From: Stomoxys calcitrans
Lineage: Eukaryota; Arthropoda; Insecta; Diptera; Muscidae
Direction: 5' to 3'
Assembly (NCBI RefSeq): GCF_963082655.1
Contig: NC_081556.1
Span: 69,053,227 to 69,117,226, forward strand
DNA length: 64,000 bases
Of this stretch, positions 42,875-52,827 are shown piece by piece (the first letter of the stretch is position 1; each line of letters begins with the position of its first letter). The position numbers and the translations under genes were made by a program. A model generated the notes under the pieces. That model had not been told where the DNA came from. It did no database searches and worked only from the letters and a program-made list of their open reading frames with translations.

Positions 42875-43478
42875 CAGCTCGCTTTTGTATTTTATTAGCT
42901 AGGCCTTACAAACGTCCGTTTTCTTTAGCCCTTCCTTAGACCAACCAGTTCTTGGATCCGCCATGGCGGTCGCTGTTTTCACCTTGGGTTGACCCTAAAA
43001 CATACTGACACAAGCGAGTCATTCAAGGCCTTCGTGATCCGCTTGACCATTATGTGTATGTTCTCTGTAGTATCCACTTCCTTTTCTGATTTAGAAGGGA
43101 TATTGTGTGCCGAAATCTATCCCAATTCGCCTTACTTCTGTTTAGCCGAGGGACTACTTCGGCAGTATTTTCTCTAAGTCTGAAACTAATATAACGATAA
43201 TCAGGGATGCTGTCGTAATCCAACACTTCCCAGTCGGATATACTTCGGCTTATATCTTCCGTTACAAAGGTAACATCTAGTACCTCTTCCCTGTTCCTCA
43301 TAGTAATAGTTGGTTTATTACTTTTATTAAAAATCGCCGGATTGCAACTTATAATATATTCGACAAGCAGCTCACCCCTTTCGTTCACATCCGAATTTCC
43401 CCATATCTGGCGGTGTGCATTAGCATTACCTCCTACAATGAGGGATATATAGGAAAAGCCAGCCGTATTTAAAACCAG
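42875..43478 (-). pseudogene. LINE endonuclease relic (R1/LOA-type)
   Basis: Minus-strand frame begins within VLNTAGFSYISLIVGGNANA and HRQIWGNSDVNERGELLVEY, where GGNANAH and RGE are the typical endonuclease motifs. Then NKPTITMRNREEVLDVTFVT and DYDSIPDYRYISFRLREN: D-x-x-IPDYRYI replaces the usual SDHRYI, so one catalytic His/Asp position is altered. After a frameshift near 43050, text like PPWRIQELVGLRK occurs, the linker to RT. Stops and shifts throughout. It is truncated at 43478 by DINE copy G. A similar endonuclease is at 62905-63770. Confidence 0.75.
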
Positions 43479-44621
43479 TACAAGCGTGCGAAGTTCGGCC
43501 GGGCCGAATCTTATATACCCTCCACCATGGATCGCATTTGTCGAGTTCTTTTCCCGGCATCTCTTCTTAGGTAAAAAAGGATAAAAGAAAAGATTTGCTC
43601 TGCTATTAGAGCGATATCAACATATGGTCCGATTTGGACCACAACTAAGTTATATATTGGAGACCTGTGTAAAATGTCAGCCAATTCGAATATGAATTGC
43701 GCACTTTGGGGGCCCAAGAAGTAAAATATAGAGATCGATTTATATGGAAGCTGTATCAGGCTATAGACCGATTCATGTTGATGGTCATGAGAGGATCCGT
43801 CGTACAAAATTTCAGGCAAATGATCATTGCGACCTCTAGAGGCTCAAGAAGTCAAGATCCCAGTTCGGTTTATATGGCAGCTATATCAGTCTATGAACCG
43901 ATTTGATTTGAGCCTTATTTGACACAGTTGTTGGAAGTAAGAATAAATATACGTCAAGCAAAATTTCAGCCAAATCGGATAGGAATTGCGCCCTCTAGAA
44001 GCTCAAGTAGTCAAGTCCCCAGATCAGTTTATATGACAGATATATCAGGTTATGAGCCGATTTGAACTATACTTGGTACAGTTGTTGGATATTATAACAA
44101 AACACGTCGCGCAAAATTTCATTCCAATCGGATACGAATTACGCACTCTAGAGGCTTAAGAAGTCAAGACCCAAGATCGGTTTATATGGTAGCTATATCA
44201 GTTTGTGGACCGATTTAAATCATACTTAGCGCAGTTGTTGGAAGTGATACCAAAACACCACGTGCAAAATTTTAGTCAAATCGGACCGGAATGGCGCCCT
44301 TTAGAGACTCAAGAAGTCAAGACCCAAGATCGGTTTATATGGCAGCTATATCAAAACATGGACCGATATGGCCCATTTACAATTCCAACCGACCTACACT
44401 AATAAGAAGTATTTGTGCAAAATTTCAAGTGGCTAGCTTTACTCCTTCGAAAGTAAGCGTGCTTTCGACATACAGGCGCACGGACACGGCTAGTTCGACT
44501 TAAAATGTCACGACGATCAAGAATATATATACTTTATGGGGTCTCAGACGAATATTTCGAGTAGTTACAAACAGAATGACGAAATTTGTATACCCCCATC
44601 CTATGGTGGAGGGTATAAAAA
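43478..44621 (-). mobile_element. DINE copy G ('CCATAGG' subfamily), reverse, complete
   Basis: Starts CAAGCGTGCGAAGTTCGGCC with the GGCCGGGCCGAA palindrome at 43497 and TATATACCCTCCACCATGGA. Four units with CTCTAGAGGCTCAAGAAGTC near 43829, 43991, 44148 and 44300, about 155 bp apart. Ends AAGAATATATATACTTTATG, CATCCTATGGTGGAGGGTAT. Reading frames in it are by-products. Confidence 0.85.
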
Positions 44622-45264
44622 ATTGATTTGAAGCCACAGGCAATGCATTTTGAAAGAATCAGAAAAATGATTCCAATAACTGAATTTTCGACAAGTAAAC
44701 TTATCTTGTGAAAAACTTTGGGATTTTGTTTACGATAAATTTTCAAGATTTTTTTGATAAATTCATGCACAAATTTGCATAAATTTTTAACAGAAAAAAA
44801 GTCGTTTTAATACAATAGGTATTGGTTAATCGGAGTTTTACTTTGTAAATGGAAAAGGAAAGCCAGAGATCGCAACACACACACCAACCACTATGGAACG
44901 CGTTTCGTAATTTGGTTCCAATTACACATCAACCATGTTAAGTGTGAAGGCTTCGAGGGCCGTACATTGGTATGTTGTACTTATATCGAATTTAAAGCGA
45001 AAGGGCCTCTATGGTATAAATACCAAATTATTACCATAAATAGTATATATCTATTCAAAAAGCAAGATGGTATAGTAATACGAACAGTAGTGACACTACA
45101 CCACTGAATACAAAAAACAAATTTCTTGTTTCTCATTTTGTTCTTCATTGATATAATTCAAGAATACACGTGGCTCGACGAAAATTAATTTGCCAAAAAA
45201 AAAAACTCTAAAAAGTTTAAGCCTCAAATTTAGGATTTTGAAATAAAATAAATTTATGCTGTGA
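44622..45264. other. No gene recognised
   Basis: AT-rich, with a GC-richer patch at 44930-44970. Nothing recognisable. Confidence 0.3.
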
Positions 45265-45480
45265 ATTGGATGTGTAAATAGTAATTTTCGAATTGCATTG
45301 CGAAACGCAACCGAAAATGGAGATCATTGTAAAAATTAAATAAGGTGTTTGTGTATACTAATGTAACCCAATTGTATTATAATATTTAATAATCCATCTA
45401 TATTTAAGCGTCTTTATATTGACTGACAGATGCATATCTCGCAAACTACATCTCCCCATGTGGGTTAATACTTCAAGATA
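45265..45480 (+). repeat. Unnamed repeat shared with 17215-17412
   Basis: Direct copy of the stretch before the LINE at 17418, with the same block order (AATTAAATAAGGTGTTTG, TTATAATATTTAATAATCC, TATATTTAAGCGTC, TATTGACTGACAG). Confidence 0.5.
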
Positions 45481-45574
45481 TTATACGCGAAATGCCCACT
45501 ACAATTTACTTCAAACAAAAATTATTTCTTCATTATACACACACGACACAATGTTCTTTTATTGACCGCCATCG

Positions 45575-46190
45575 ATTGTCACAGATCTTTCAACGAGATG
45601 GCTGAACAGTTCAAAATGCACCTGTTCTGGGTGCCGGGCCACAGTGATACCCCAAATGGAATTATAAAGCGGACGAGCTTGCAAGACTAAAAACTGCCTA
45701 CACATTACAGGGAAACTGGAATCTATGGGTATGCCTCTAGCATACCCACGAATGATAGATGGTTATAAAGAAGGGCAACGAATGATAGATGGTTATAAAG
45801 AGGGGGCTGTGAGCATTCCAAAACTATGTGGCCTAATCTAGACTTGAAGAGGTCTACCACTTCTTTGTGTGTCCGTCATGACAGGTCACTGTCTAATCGG
45901 AATACATGCTGACGAAGAAGAAGAGACTATTGAATACCTTCTGTGTTTGTGTCCCGCACTAGCAGTCAGAAGGAGTTCCACTTTAGGTTCTCATTTCTTT
46001 GAGAACCTGAGTGATTTAGCGGATGTGAACATTCGCAAGATGTTGGGCTTTTCAAAGCGATCTGGATGGTTCAACGGTAGGAACTAGAAGGCATCTTCGT
46101 ACTTCTGTTTCTGTCGTATTACAATGTACGAAAACGTCTAATGAGTCTGATAGCAGACTTCCACTTAAACCTAACCTAACCTAAACAGGT
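45575..46190 (+). pseudogene. LINE family L2: RNase H end and C-terminus
   Basis: After TGACCGCCATCGATTGTC, the frame reads HLFWVPGHSDTPNGIYKAD, then DELARLKTAYTLQG: the PGHSG-N-AD-LA end of an RNase H domain. A 30-bp unit is duplicated at 45748-45807, adding ten codons. Downstream: MTGHCLIGIHADEEEETIEY, CLCPALAVRRSSTLGSHFF, LADVNIRKMLGFSKRSGWF and a stop at 46085-46087. The 3' UTR ends in TAAACCTAACCTAACCTAAA at about 46190. Two frameshifts. Family close to I/R1-group LINEs; the copy at 18661-19015 covers the same end. Confidence 0.75.
45748..45807 (+). repeat. 30-bp direct duplication inside a LINE relic
   Basis: ACGAATGATAGATGGTTATA plus AAGAAGGGCA occurs at 45748-45777 and again, nearly identical, at 45778-45807. 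Recent in relation to the rest of the relic. Confidence 0.8.
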
Positions 46191-46375
46191 TTGCAATAAT
46201 TTTGGTTTTTGGGTTAAGAACCGATATAATTAATTTATTAAGATTGTCATAAATATCAATTAAAAAATTGTTTATTAATAATGCAAATTTATTCATATGT
46301 CCGATTTCAGTAAAAATTTTAATTAAATAAACAAATTTTCTTTGAATCAATAGTAGATAGTACGAGCCCTATGAC
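46190..46375. other. No gene recognised
   Basis: AT-rich; may contain the right end of the DDE element, but none is clear. Confidence 0.3.
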
Positions 46376-46377
46376 TT

Positions 46378-46999
46378 AATGTTTGAAGATTATTTCATAC
46401 AAATGTTGACCGTGACTGCGCCTCAAACGGTCCATCTCTTAGTCCAATTTTGGCATACTCATTCCAACATCTCTGCGGGTATCTCATTAATAAATGCTTC
46501 AATGTTGTCTTTCAATGCGTCAATCGAAGCGGTATTGACTATATAGACATGAGGTGTAACATAGCCTCACACAAAATAGTCTAATGGAGTTAAATCGCAC
46601 GATCTAGGTGACCATATGAACGGTCCCGAACGTGAAATAAAACTGTTCACCGAACTCGCCTCTCAATAAAGGAAAAAAAGTTGGATATCATCTTACGGAA
46701 GCGCTCATCATTCACAGTTACGTTACGATTCGCATTATCTTTGAAGAAGTACGGTCCAATGATGCCACCAGCCCATAAACCGCACCAAAGTGTGACTTTC
46801 TGGATGCATTGGTAGCTCTTGCATGCTTCCGGCTGATCACTCCAAAATCGACAATTTTGCTTATTTACGTACCCATTGAGCCAAAAATTAGCTTCGTGGC
46901 TCAATGAAAGAAGGGCGCGAAGAACTTTCTTAACAAAGCACACACTTTGATAACAAAATTCAATTATTTGCAAGCGTTGTTCGTTTGTAAGACGATTCA
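46378..46999 (-). pseudogene. DDE transposase relic, second family member
   Basis: ATG at 46999 (minus strand) starts MNRLTNEQRLQIIEFCYQS, a helix-turn-helix N-terminus. After RALLSL the frame skips to HEANFWLNGYVNKQNCRFWS (about 145 codons deleted), then VTLWCGLWAGGIIGPYFF, NRNVTVNDERFRKMISNFF. A second deletion removes the QQDGAT region; the frame then resumes LLRGEFGEQF in another phase, shifts repeatedly and ends EMDRLRRSHGQHLYEIIFKH and stop at about 46378. Both deletions remove essential parts. Same superfamily as 8376-8968, though a different member by sequence. Confidence 0.85.
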
Positions 47000-47149
47000 T
47001 GGTTAAATTATAGACCAAACTGAAGATGTTTGACAGTGAAACAAAACACGAAACGCGCGTGAGCTGTTTAAACCAGCGTTGCCGAAAAGATAATTGGTAA
47101 AAAATCATCCTTTATATGATAAGAACTTTCTTTTTTTTTGTAAAAACTA

Positions 47150-47250
47150 TCTTTTTTTATATAAAAGAGAAAGTGGTGCGCTTTGTTTGTTTCGATCTGA
47201 GAGGGACTTGATAATCTTCATCATCTGGGCACCAGCTTCTTATTTTATTT
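47150..47250 (+). mobile_element. Possible Helitron 5' end fragment
   Basis: A|TCTTTTTTTATATAAAAGAG at 47149-47170, followed by GTGCGCTTTGTTTGTTTCGA, resembles the start of the Helitron copies, especially 36122-36170. Interior text after 47210 does not match. Confidence 0.45.
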
Positions 47251-47460
47251 TACTCTCAAGTTACAGTTTCAATAGAAAATTGTCCACATTTGGACAATTG
47301 GTTTTAAATTACTTTTATTTTCATAAAATACTACGCAAACAAATTGAAAAAAATATACAAATACAATTTTTAGATATTTCAATAAAATAAATTTTGACAA
47401 ATTTTTGTGAAAAGCCATCTAAAATTCTCCTATAAAGTTCATTTAAAGTGATCAAAATAG
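47251..47460 (+). repeat. Unnamed repeat 'T' (copy 2)
   Basis: TGGACAATTGGTTTTAAATT, CTTTTATTTTCATAAAATAC, CAAACAAATTG, TTTTTAGATATTTCAATAAA, CATCTAAAATTCTCC and AGTTCATTTAAAGTGATCAA align in order with 49940-50130. Confidence 0.55.
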
Positions 47461-47839
47461 GTTTTTTAAGGAAAGGGTGTTCGATAGAATTTTCATCGTC
47501 AATATTTCCATATTTTGAATTATTTTTTAAAAGTCCTTATTTATTGGAGAAAAAATATTTTTAGAACTTCACTTGCCATTTTCACTGCAGCTTTTTCTGC
47601 ATAACGGTTAAGGAAATTGTTACTCGCAAAATTGTTCTATACATACTTTCCCATGAACATTCCATTAAGGAATGTTCTCCAAAAACAAAAGCTTTTCTCT
47701 TGGAAATTTTAAAATGTCCTTTTTTAATGTAGGATCATTGTGTGTACTACAAAAATGTAAAAAAGGAAATACCAAAACTGTTTCTTAGAAGAAAATCAAA
47801 AATTCAAAAGTTGTAAATTTTGAGCAATGTTTTTTTTTA
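47461..47839. other. AT-rich; contains a SINE tail remnant
   Basis: CCCATGAACATTCCATTAAG at 47650-47669 is the reverse SINE tail (see 1168-1203). No other feature. Confidence 0.5.
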
Positions 47840-48086
47840 ATGTTTCACTGCGCCCAAATCTGCGGTCATACCAACGGAACTAATAAATTCGTACGAAAAC
47901 TGAAGATGTTTGCTATTGGCAGATAAATTTCCATCCTGTTGCACTCTGGGCCCCATATCAATTATCTTAAGCAGGGTATAATGAAATCTGGAATGCAAAG
48001 AAAAATGGCAAAAAGAAAACAAGAAAATGATCTTTGGTTTTATTTAAAATAAAACGTAAATAAACGTAAATTTAACAGTGAAACAT
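47840..48086. mobile_element. Small inverted-repeat element, 247 bp (MITE-like)
   Basis: ATGTTTCACTG at 47840-47850 and its exact complement CAGTGAAACAT at 48076-48086 bound a non-coding interior. ACTGAAGATGTTTG (47899 on) also occurs near 47018-47031, the upstream end of the DDE transposase relic, hinting at kinship. 11-bp ends could be chance, so this is tentative. Confidence 0.4.
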
Positions 48087-48171
48087 CTCGGCCCCTCAAA
48101 TTATTTTTCCCAGTATCCAAATATAACACTGAGGGCGGTTTCTCTCTAAAGTAAAAAAAACTTTTGTGAGC

Positions 48172-48865
48172 TTTGTAAACTGGCCATCGCGGCAATAACA
48201 GCGAGGACGGTAAGGCCACGAACGGCCTTGGAGTGTTAGAAGAACATTAACGCCTTCCGTGAGGATTGCATGGGGAATGAGTTGGGGGAGTAAAAGAGCA
48301 GACGATTTTGCAGTGTATGCCAAAAAACTATCGCCAGTAAACTTGGTTAACCAGAAGCCTTTCGGGTCGACGCCATCCGAGTTAAGGACTTGGGCGACGA
48401 ACGCTCATGTAACGCTGTGTAACAGCGAAACGGTCGGTCGGTAGGACGACATCAATCCTATGGGGAGATTTAGATCATGAAAAGACGAGTGTATTACTAA
48501 AAGGAAGTAAGAAGAGAGTCAGTATAGCTTTCGATATCACTACGGGACATAGGACTACGAACTCACTTGTGCAGAATTGGTGGGGCAAGTGATAGCATGT
48601 GGGGAAGATGATGAGACGTTGGAGTATTTCCTATGTCATTTCCCAGCATTCGCGACAAACAGACACAATACCAGACATGAACCAACTTAAGCTTGCGGTA
48701 TGGAAAACAATTAAGAATATTTTTTATGCATGGTATTCCGGACTTTGATTTTTCTTTTAAGTAACTTTTTAGTATTTGGAGCGTACAAAAAGACGATTAC
48801 TGGCTTAGGTGTATATCCATAGTGACATGGAGCGGATAAATATACGCACCCTCTTTTCAACGTAA
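48172..48865 (+). pseudogene. LINE family L1: RNase H end and 3' UTR
   Basis: Plus-strand match to 17418-18180 reversed: GTAAACTGGCCATCGCGGCA, GACGGTAAGGCCACGAACGG, AACGCCTTCCGTGAGGATTG, then NLVNQKPFGSTPSELRTWAT and NAHVTLCNSETVG. The expected PDHSGVxGNEKADDLA text is broken. Downstream GAATGCGACAAACAGACACA, CACCCTCTTTTCAACGTAAG. Multiple shifts; a C-terminal C/H-rich piece is represented by ATGTCATTTCCCAGCATTCG. Confidence 0.7.
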
Positions 48866-49329
48866 GCTTGTTTATTTTATTTACTAATTGACAAAAGAAA
48901 GTCCGGAGCACAACCTCTGAACAGATCTTGTTATCGCTTTAAAAGCAGAAGCTAAATTGTAGTGCTATGCGATTTTGCACTCCTTTTATACCTAAAATGA
49001 GCAGTGTTGCAGTTTAACCATTGAACTCAGACGCTAAATTTGTTTTCTCTAGCAGAAAATAAAAATCAATGGTTTCCTTTAACCATTATATTTATTATTT
49101 TCAGCCCAATCAGATAAGGACTGTGCCCTCTATGGGCTCAAAAAGTGCAATAGGAAGATCGGAATTTACCCATCGGCAGTGACATTTGGTCATAAAATCG
49201 TAGCTTAAAGTAAATATAAGTTAATACACAATTAAAACAGAAGTTCTTTTATAGATCGATCCTAATCTAAATGTGGTTGTATTTGTTACTATCTTAGTAT
49301 ATTTGATGATTTTTTTGCACAAGTTTAAT
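48866..49329. other. AT-rich; short DINE patch
   Basis: CAGCCCAATCAGATAAGGAC and CTCTATGGGCTCAAAAAGTG at about 49104-49150 recall DINE interiors. Otherwise nothing. Confidence 0.35.
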
Positions 49330-49908
49330 TTTCCATTAAACTACAAAGAAAAGCAAGTTGGGGGAAAATTTAAGATTTTTCCATATTCCTGGGATTTTAG
49401 CAATGAAAACCAGCCAAAGACCCAAACTTTAAACATAAAGATGCTATCTTTAAATATAATTTTCTGTTTATTAGCAGATACGTATTTTTTGACATTGACA
49501 TTATTAACAGATACGTATTTTTCGTTCGCTGATTGTTTTTTATTTTAACTCACAGATATTTAATATATTTAACAAAAAAAAACATATTTTACTTAGCACC
49601 TTAACTTAAAAGGACTAAATAGAAAAAGATGTCCCCATTCTAAAGTAATTTTGCATCTTTAACTAAGTCAATTTCCTAACTTTCAACAATATTTTGAACT
49701 TAATTTAAGATTTTTTTTTGAAAACAAAACGCAAGGTTTAGAATTTATTAACCTGCTATTTAAAATAAAACATTTTTTATATCAAGGAAAATATCTTTCA
49801 CCAAAGGAATTGTTTCCTTAAAAAGTTGGAAAATTGATGATCTTTGAATTAAGTTTATTCAATATTGGTTTGATTCTTAAAAATTAGGACAACATTTTTT
49901 TCAGTGTA
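49330..49908 (-). mobile_element. CACTG-ended non-autonomous element (copy 2, reverse)
   Basis: On the minus strand it begins CACTGAAAAAAATGTTGTCC (from 49908), then AAGGAAACAATTCCTTTGGT, GTTAGGAAATTGACTTAG and, near its end, CCAAAGACCCAAAC-complement and CTAAAATCCC. It is in the opposite orientation to the copies at 20546 and 52253. The duplicated ACAGATACGTATTTTT (about 49476 and 49506) is local. Confidence 0.7.
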
Positions 49909-49914
49909 GTTTTA

Positions 49915-50158
49915 TGATTTAAACAGCTTAGTGTTTGTTTCAGTCAATTGGTCTTAAATGATTTTTATTTCCATAAAATTGTTCGTTAACAAATTAAAAA
50001 CAGTAAATAACTGTAATTGTTAAATATTTAAAAAAATGTTTACAAAGAACTATTTACATTTTGTTTGAATGACATCGCAAAATTTTCTTTCGAACTTTAT
50101 TGAAACTGATCAAAACTCTGTTAAAAAAAAGATTTGCGGTAAAAATTGCACCCAACTA
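49915..50158 (+). repeat. Unnamed repeat 'T' (copy 3), abutting the complete Helitron
   Basis: TTCAGTCAATTGGTCTTAAA, GATTTTTATTTCCATAAAAT, TTCGTTAACAAATT, AAATATTTAAAAAAATG, TCGCAAAATTTTCTTTCGAA and TTATTGAAACTGATCAAAAC, in the same order as at 47251-47460. It ends at the Helitron boundary. Confidence 0.55.
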
Positions 50159-52198
50159 TCTCATATATAAAAATCAATTTGTGTTTGTTTGTAGCTTTGT
50201 TTGTTTGTTTGTATGTTTGCGTGTTTCTTATAGACTCAGAAACGGCTGAACCATTTTTCTTCAAATTTTAACAGATGGTGCAAAATGATCCCGTGGTGAA
50301 AAAAGGTTACTACATTTTTTGATATCTGAAGGGGGGCGGACCCTTCCCTTACCATAATTTTCAGAAACGCCAGATCTCGGAGATGGGTGGTGCGATTTAA
50401 GCGAAATTTTGTGTGCTCTCATATAGTACCCTAAAAATAAAAATGTAGTATCCAAATTTCGGATGGGATACCTAGGGGGGCTGCCCCACCCGAAAACCTC
50501 AAACAAATATTTAGACCAATCACGACAGCATGGGTCTCAAATGAAAGGTATTTAGGATAAGAAAACGTATCTGATATCCATTTGTCGAACCAAGTGCTAG
50601 GGGGACCACCCAACCACCAAAACACCCCTAAATCGGACATATTTACCGATCATGGCAATATGGGACTCAAATGAAAGGTATTTGCGAGTAGAATACGAAT
50701 CTGATATCCAAATGTGGGACCACGTTTCTGGGGGTGGCCCCTTCCCCAAAAAAAACACTCCCCAAACAGGACTTATGACCACGGGAATATGGGGCTTAAA
50801 AAAAGGTATTTGAGTGTAGAATTAGAATCTGATATCCAAATATGGGACCAAGTGTTTGGGGGGCCGCCAAAAACACCCCCCAAAGGGGACAAATCTACGA
50901 CCATGGCCAAATAGGGCGCAAATGAAATGTCTTTAGGAGTAAAGCACGAATCTGATATCAATATTTGGGAAAAGTGTCAACGGGGCCACCCCACCCCCCA
51001 AATAGTAAGTATTTGCTGACTTTTGCAATATAAGGCTTAAATAAGAGGGTTTTTAGAGTCCATTCCCCTAAACTCCCCCCAAGCCGGTCACTTTTTCCGA
51101 CTATGGAAATATGGGGCTCAAATTAAAGGTATTTAGGTGTAGACCACGTATCTGATATCAACTTTAGGGACCAACTGTCTAGGGGACGTCCCATCACCAT
51201 AAAAACCTCCAAATAGGACGTATTTGCTCACCAAGACAATTTGGGTCGTGAAGAGAGTGGAACTAATTATTTCTAGTTTTAGGGCCAATACCCCAAACCG
51301 GACATATTTGCTGATTTTTGCAATAAGGAGTTTAAATGAGATTTGAAAACGAATTTGTTATTTAATTTTGAGGCCAATGGCAATATGGGGTTCAAATTAA
51401 TGATATATAGATATATGAGAATAGAGCACATTTCTGATATATTTTCCGGGCTAAGTGTTTGGGGGACCACCCCAATCTCCAAAACACCCCTAAATCGGCC
51501 ATATTTACCGACCAAGTCAATGTGGAGATTAAATGAAAGGTATTGGGGGGCAGAGCAAGAATTGATACTCATTTTCGGGAGCAATTTTTTAGTGACTATC
51601 GCAAAATGGGGCTCAAATAAAAGTATTTGGGAGTAGAATACGAATTTGATATCTAAATTTAGGCCCATGTATTTGGGGCCTTCCACAAAACACCCCGCAA
51701 AGGGTAAACATTTTTCGACCATGCCAATATGTGGTATTTGAGATTAGAAAACGAATTTGATAACCTATTTTGGGCGATGTGTTTGGGGGACGCCTCATCG
51801 TGTAAACTCCCCTAAATCAATGGCAATATGGGGTTTAAATAAATGGTTTTTGAAAGAAGAGCACGATGTTGATATTTGTTCAGGGCCAAGTGCCTGGGGG
51901 ACCACCTCAACCCCTAAAACACCCCTAAATCAGATATCATGAGAGTAGCGGGCTGAAATAAGTATTTTAAGAATGGAGTACACCTTACACCCAAACTTAA
52001 ATTCGTATAACAATAAAGATTATATGGGATTCGGACAAAGGCACTTATATTGTTAAACTGTTAGTCAAGGGATATACTATTTTCGTAGCATGGTATTTCA
52101 CTAAAAACTCTTTAATTGTCGAAAATAAATATTCCAAGGAAATTTTTGTTCCATATAAAGTAAAAGAAGACGCAGCGGAGTGGGCCCGGGTCAGCTAG
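50159..52198 (+). mobile_element. Complete non-autonomous Helitron, 2,040 bp
   Basis: 5' end A|TCTCATATATAAAAATCAAT; 3' end ...GTGGGCCCGGGTCAGCTAG|T, giving the A-T target and TC...CTAG ends of canonical Helitrons. GTGGGCCCGGGTC could form a short subterminal hairpin. The 5' ~200 bp contain GACTCAGAAACGGCTGAACC and GGGGGGCGGACCCTTCCC. Then about a dozen roughly 130-bp units follow with AATATGGG-CTCAAATGAAAGGTAT, GTAGAATACGAATCTGATATCC and C-rich phrases (GGGGCCACCCCACCCCCCA). No Rep/helicase. Periodic open frames (for example 51279-51722 minus) are by-products. Confidence 0.85.
50400..51960 (+). repeat. Minisatellite-like array inside the Helitron
   Basis: The phrase AAATGAAAGGTATTT or a variant recurs near 50538, 50668, 50797, 50918, 51120, 51393, 51530, 51615 and 51836, mostly about 125-135 bp apart. 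Units also carry CGACCATGGCAATATGGG variants and a G/C-rich box. The same unit forms the interiors of the copies at 11568, 36122, 56215 and 57690. Confidence 0.8.
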
Positions 52199-52252
52199 TT
52201 ACTTATATATGCTTATAATTTTCATCATGTCCTAAATCTTAAAGTTTCCCTT

Positions 52253-52758
52253 CACTGAAAAAAATCTAATATTTATGATTCGAGCCAACTTAATTTAAAG
52301 TTGATACATTTTTCAACTTTTTAAAGAAACATTCCTCTTGGTGAAAAATATTTTCCTTCGTATTAAGAATTCTTTTATTTAAGTTGGTAGGTAGGTAGGT
52401 TAATAAATCCTTAATTTTGCGTCTTGTTTTTATGGAAAAAAGCCTAAAATCAAGGACAAATAATTGTTGAATGTTATGAAGATTTTTTTTTTCTCTAAAT
52501 GTTTAATTTTTTAGGTGAAGATGCAAATTGACAAAAAAAAAAGAATTTTTCAAATAATAATAATTGGACGCCTTTCTATGAAGTAAAAAAAAAAATCAAT
52601 CAGCGATCAAAATTTGAAATGGATTATCATGTTCGTTAGTAAATAGGAAATTAAATTTAAAGACAGCATCATTATTGGTTCTTTGGCTCGTTGTCGTTGC
52701 TAAAATCCTACGAATAAGGAAAAATTTTAAATTTTGCGCCAGTTTTTTTTTCAGTGTA
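52253..52758 (+). mobile_element. CACTG-ended non-autonomous element (copy 3), complete
   Basis: CACTGAAAAAAA at 52253 and TTTTTTTTTCAGTG ending at about 52758 form terminal inverted repeats of about 12 bp. Interior blocks AACTTAATTTAAAGTTGA, AACATTCCTCTTGGTGAAAA, AATTTGAAATGGATTATCAT, GTTCGTTAGTAAATAGGAAA and ATTGGTTCTTTGGCTCG align with 20546-21325. A GGTAGGTAGGTAGG run lies at 52385. CACTG ends are seen in Transib and some other DNA transposons, but no transposase is present. Confidence 0.75.
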
Positions 52759-52827
52759 ATTTATTGGCTATGAGAAAATATGGTAGTACTAAAAGTCTGA
52801 AAACAATTTTTAAACTTCACGACAATC

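Noticed and set aside
51279..51722. 147-codon minus-strand frame as a gene
   Set aside because: Falls in the Helitron unit array; repeats cause the open frame.
50400..51960. CRISPR array
   Set aside because: Units are long (about 130 bp), diverged and without unique spacers; this is eukaryotic transposon DNA.
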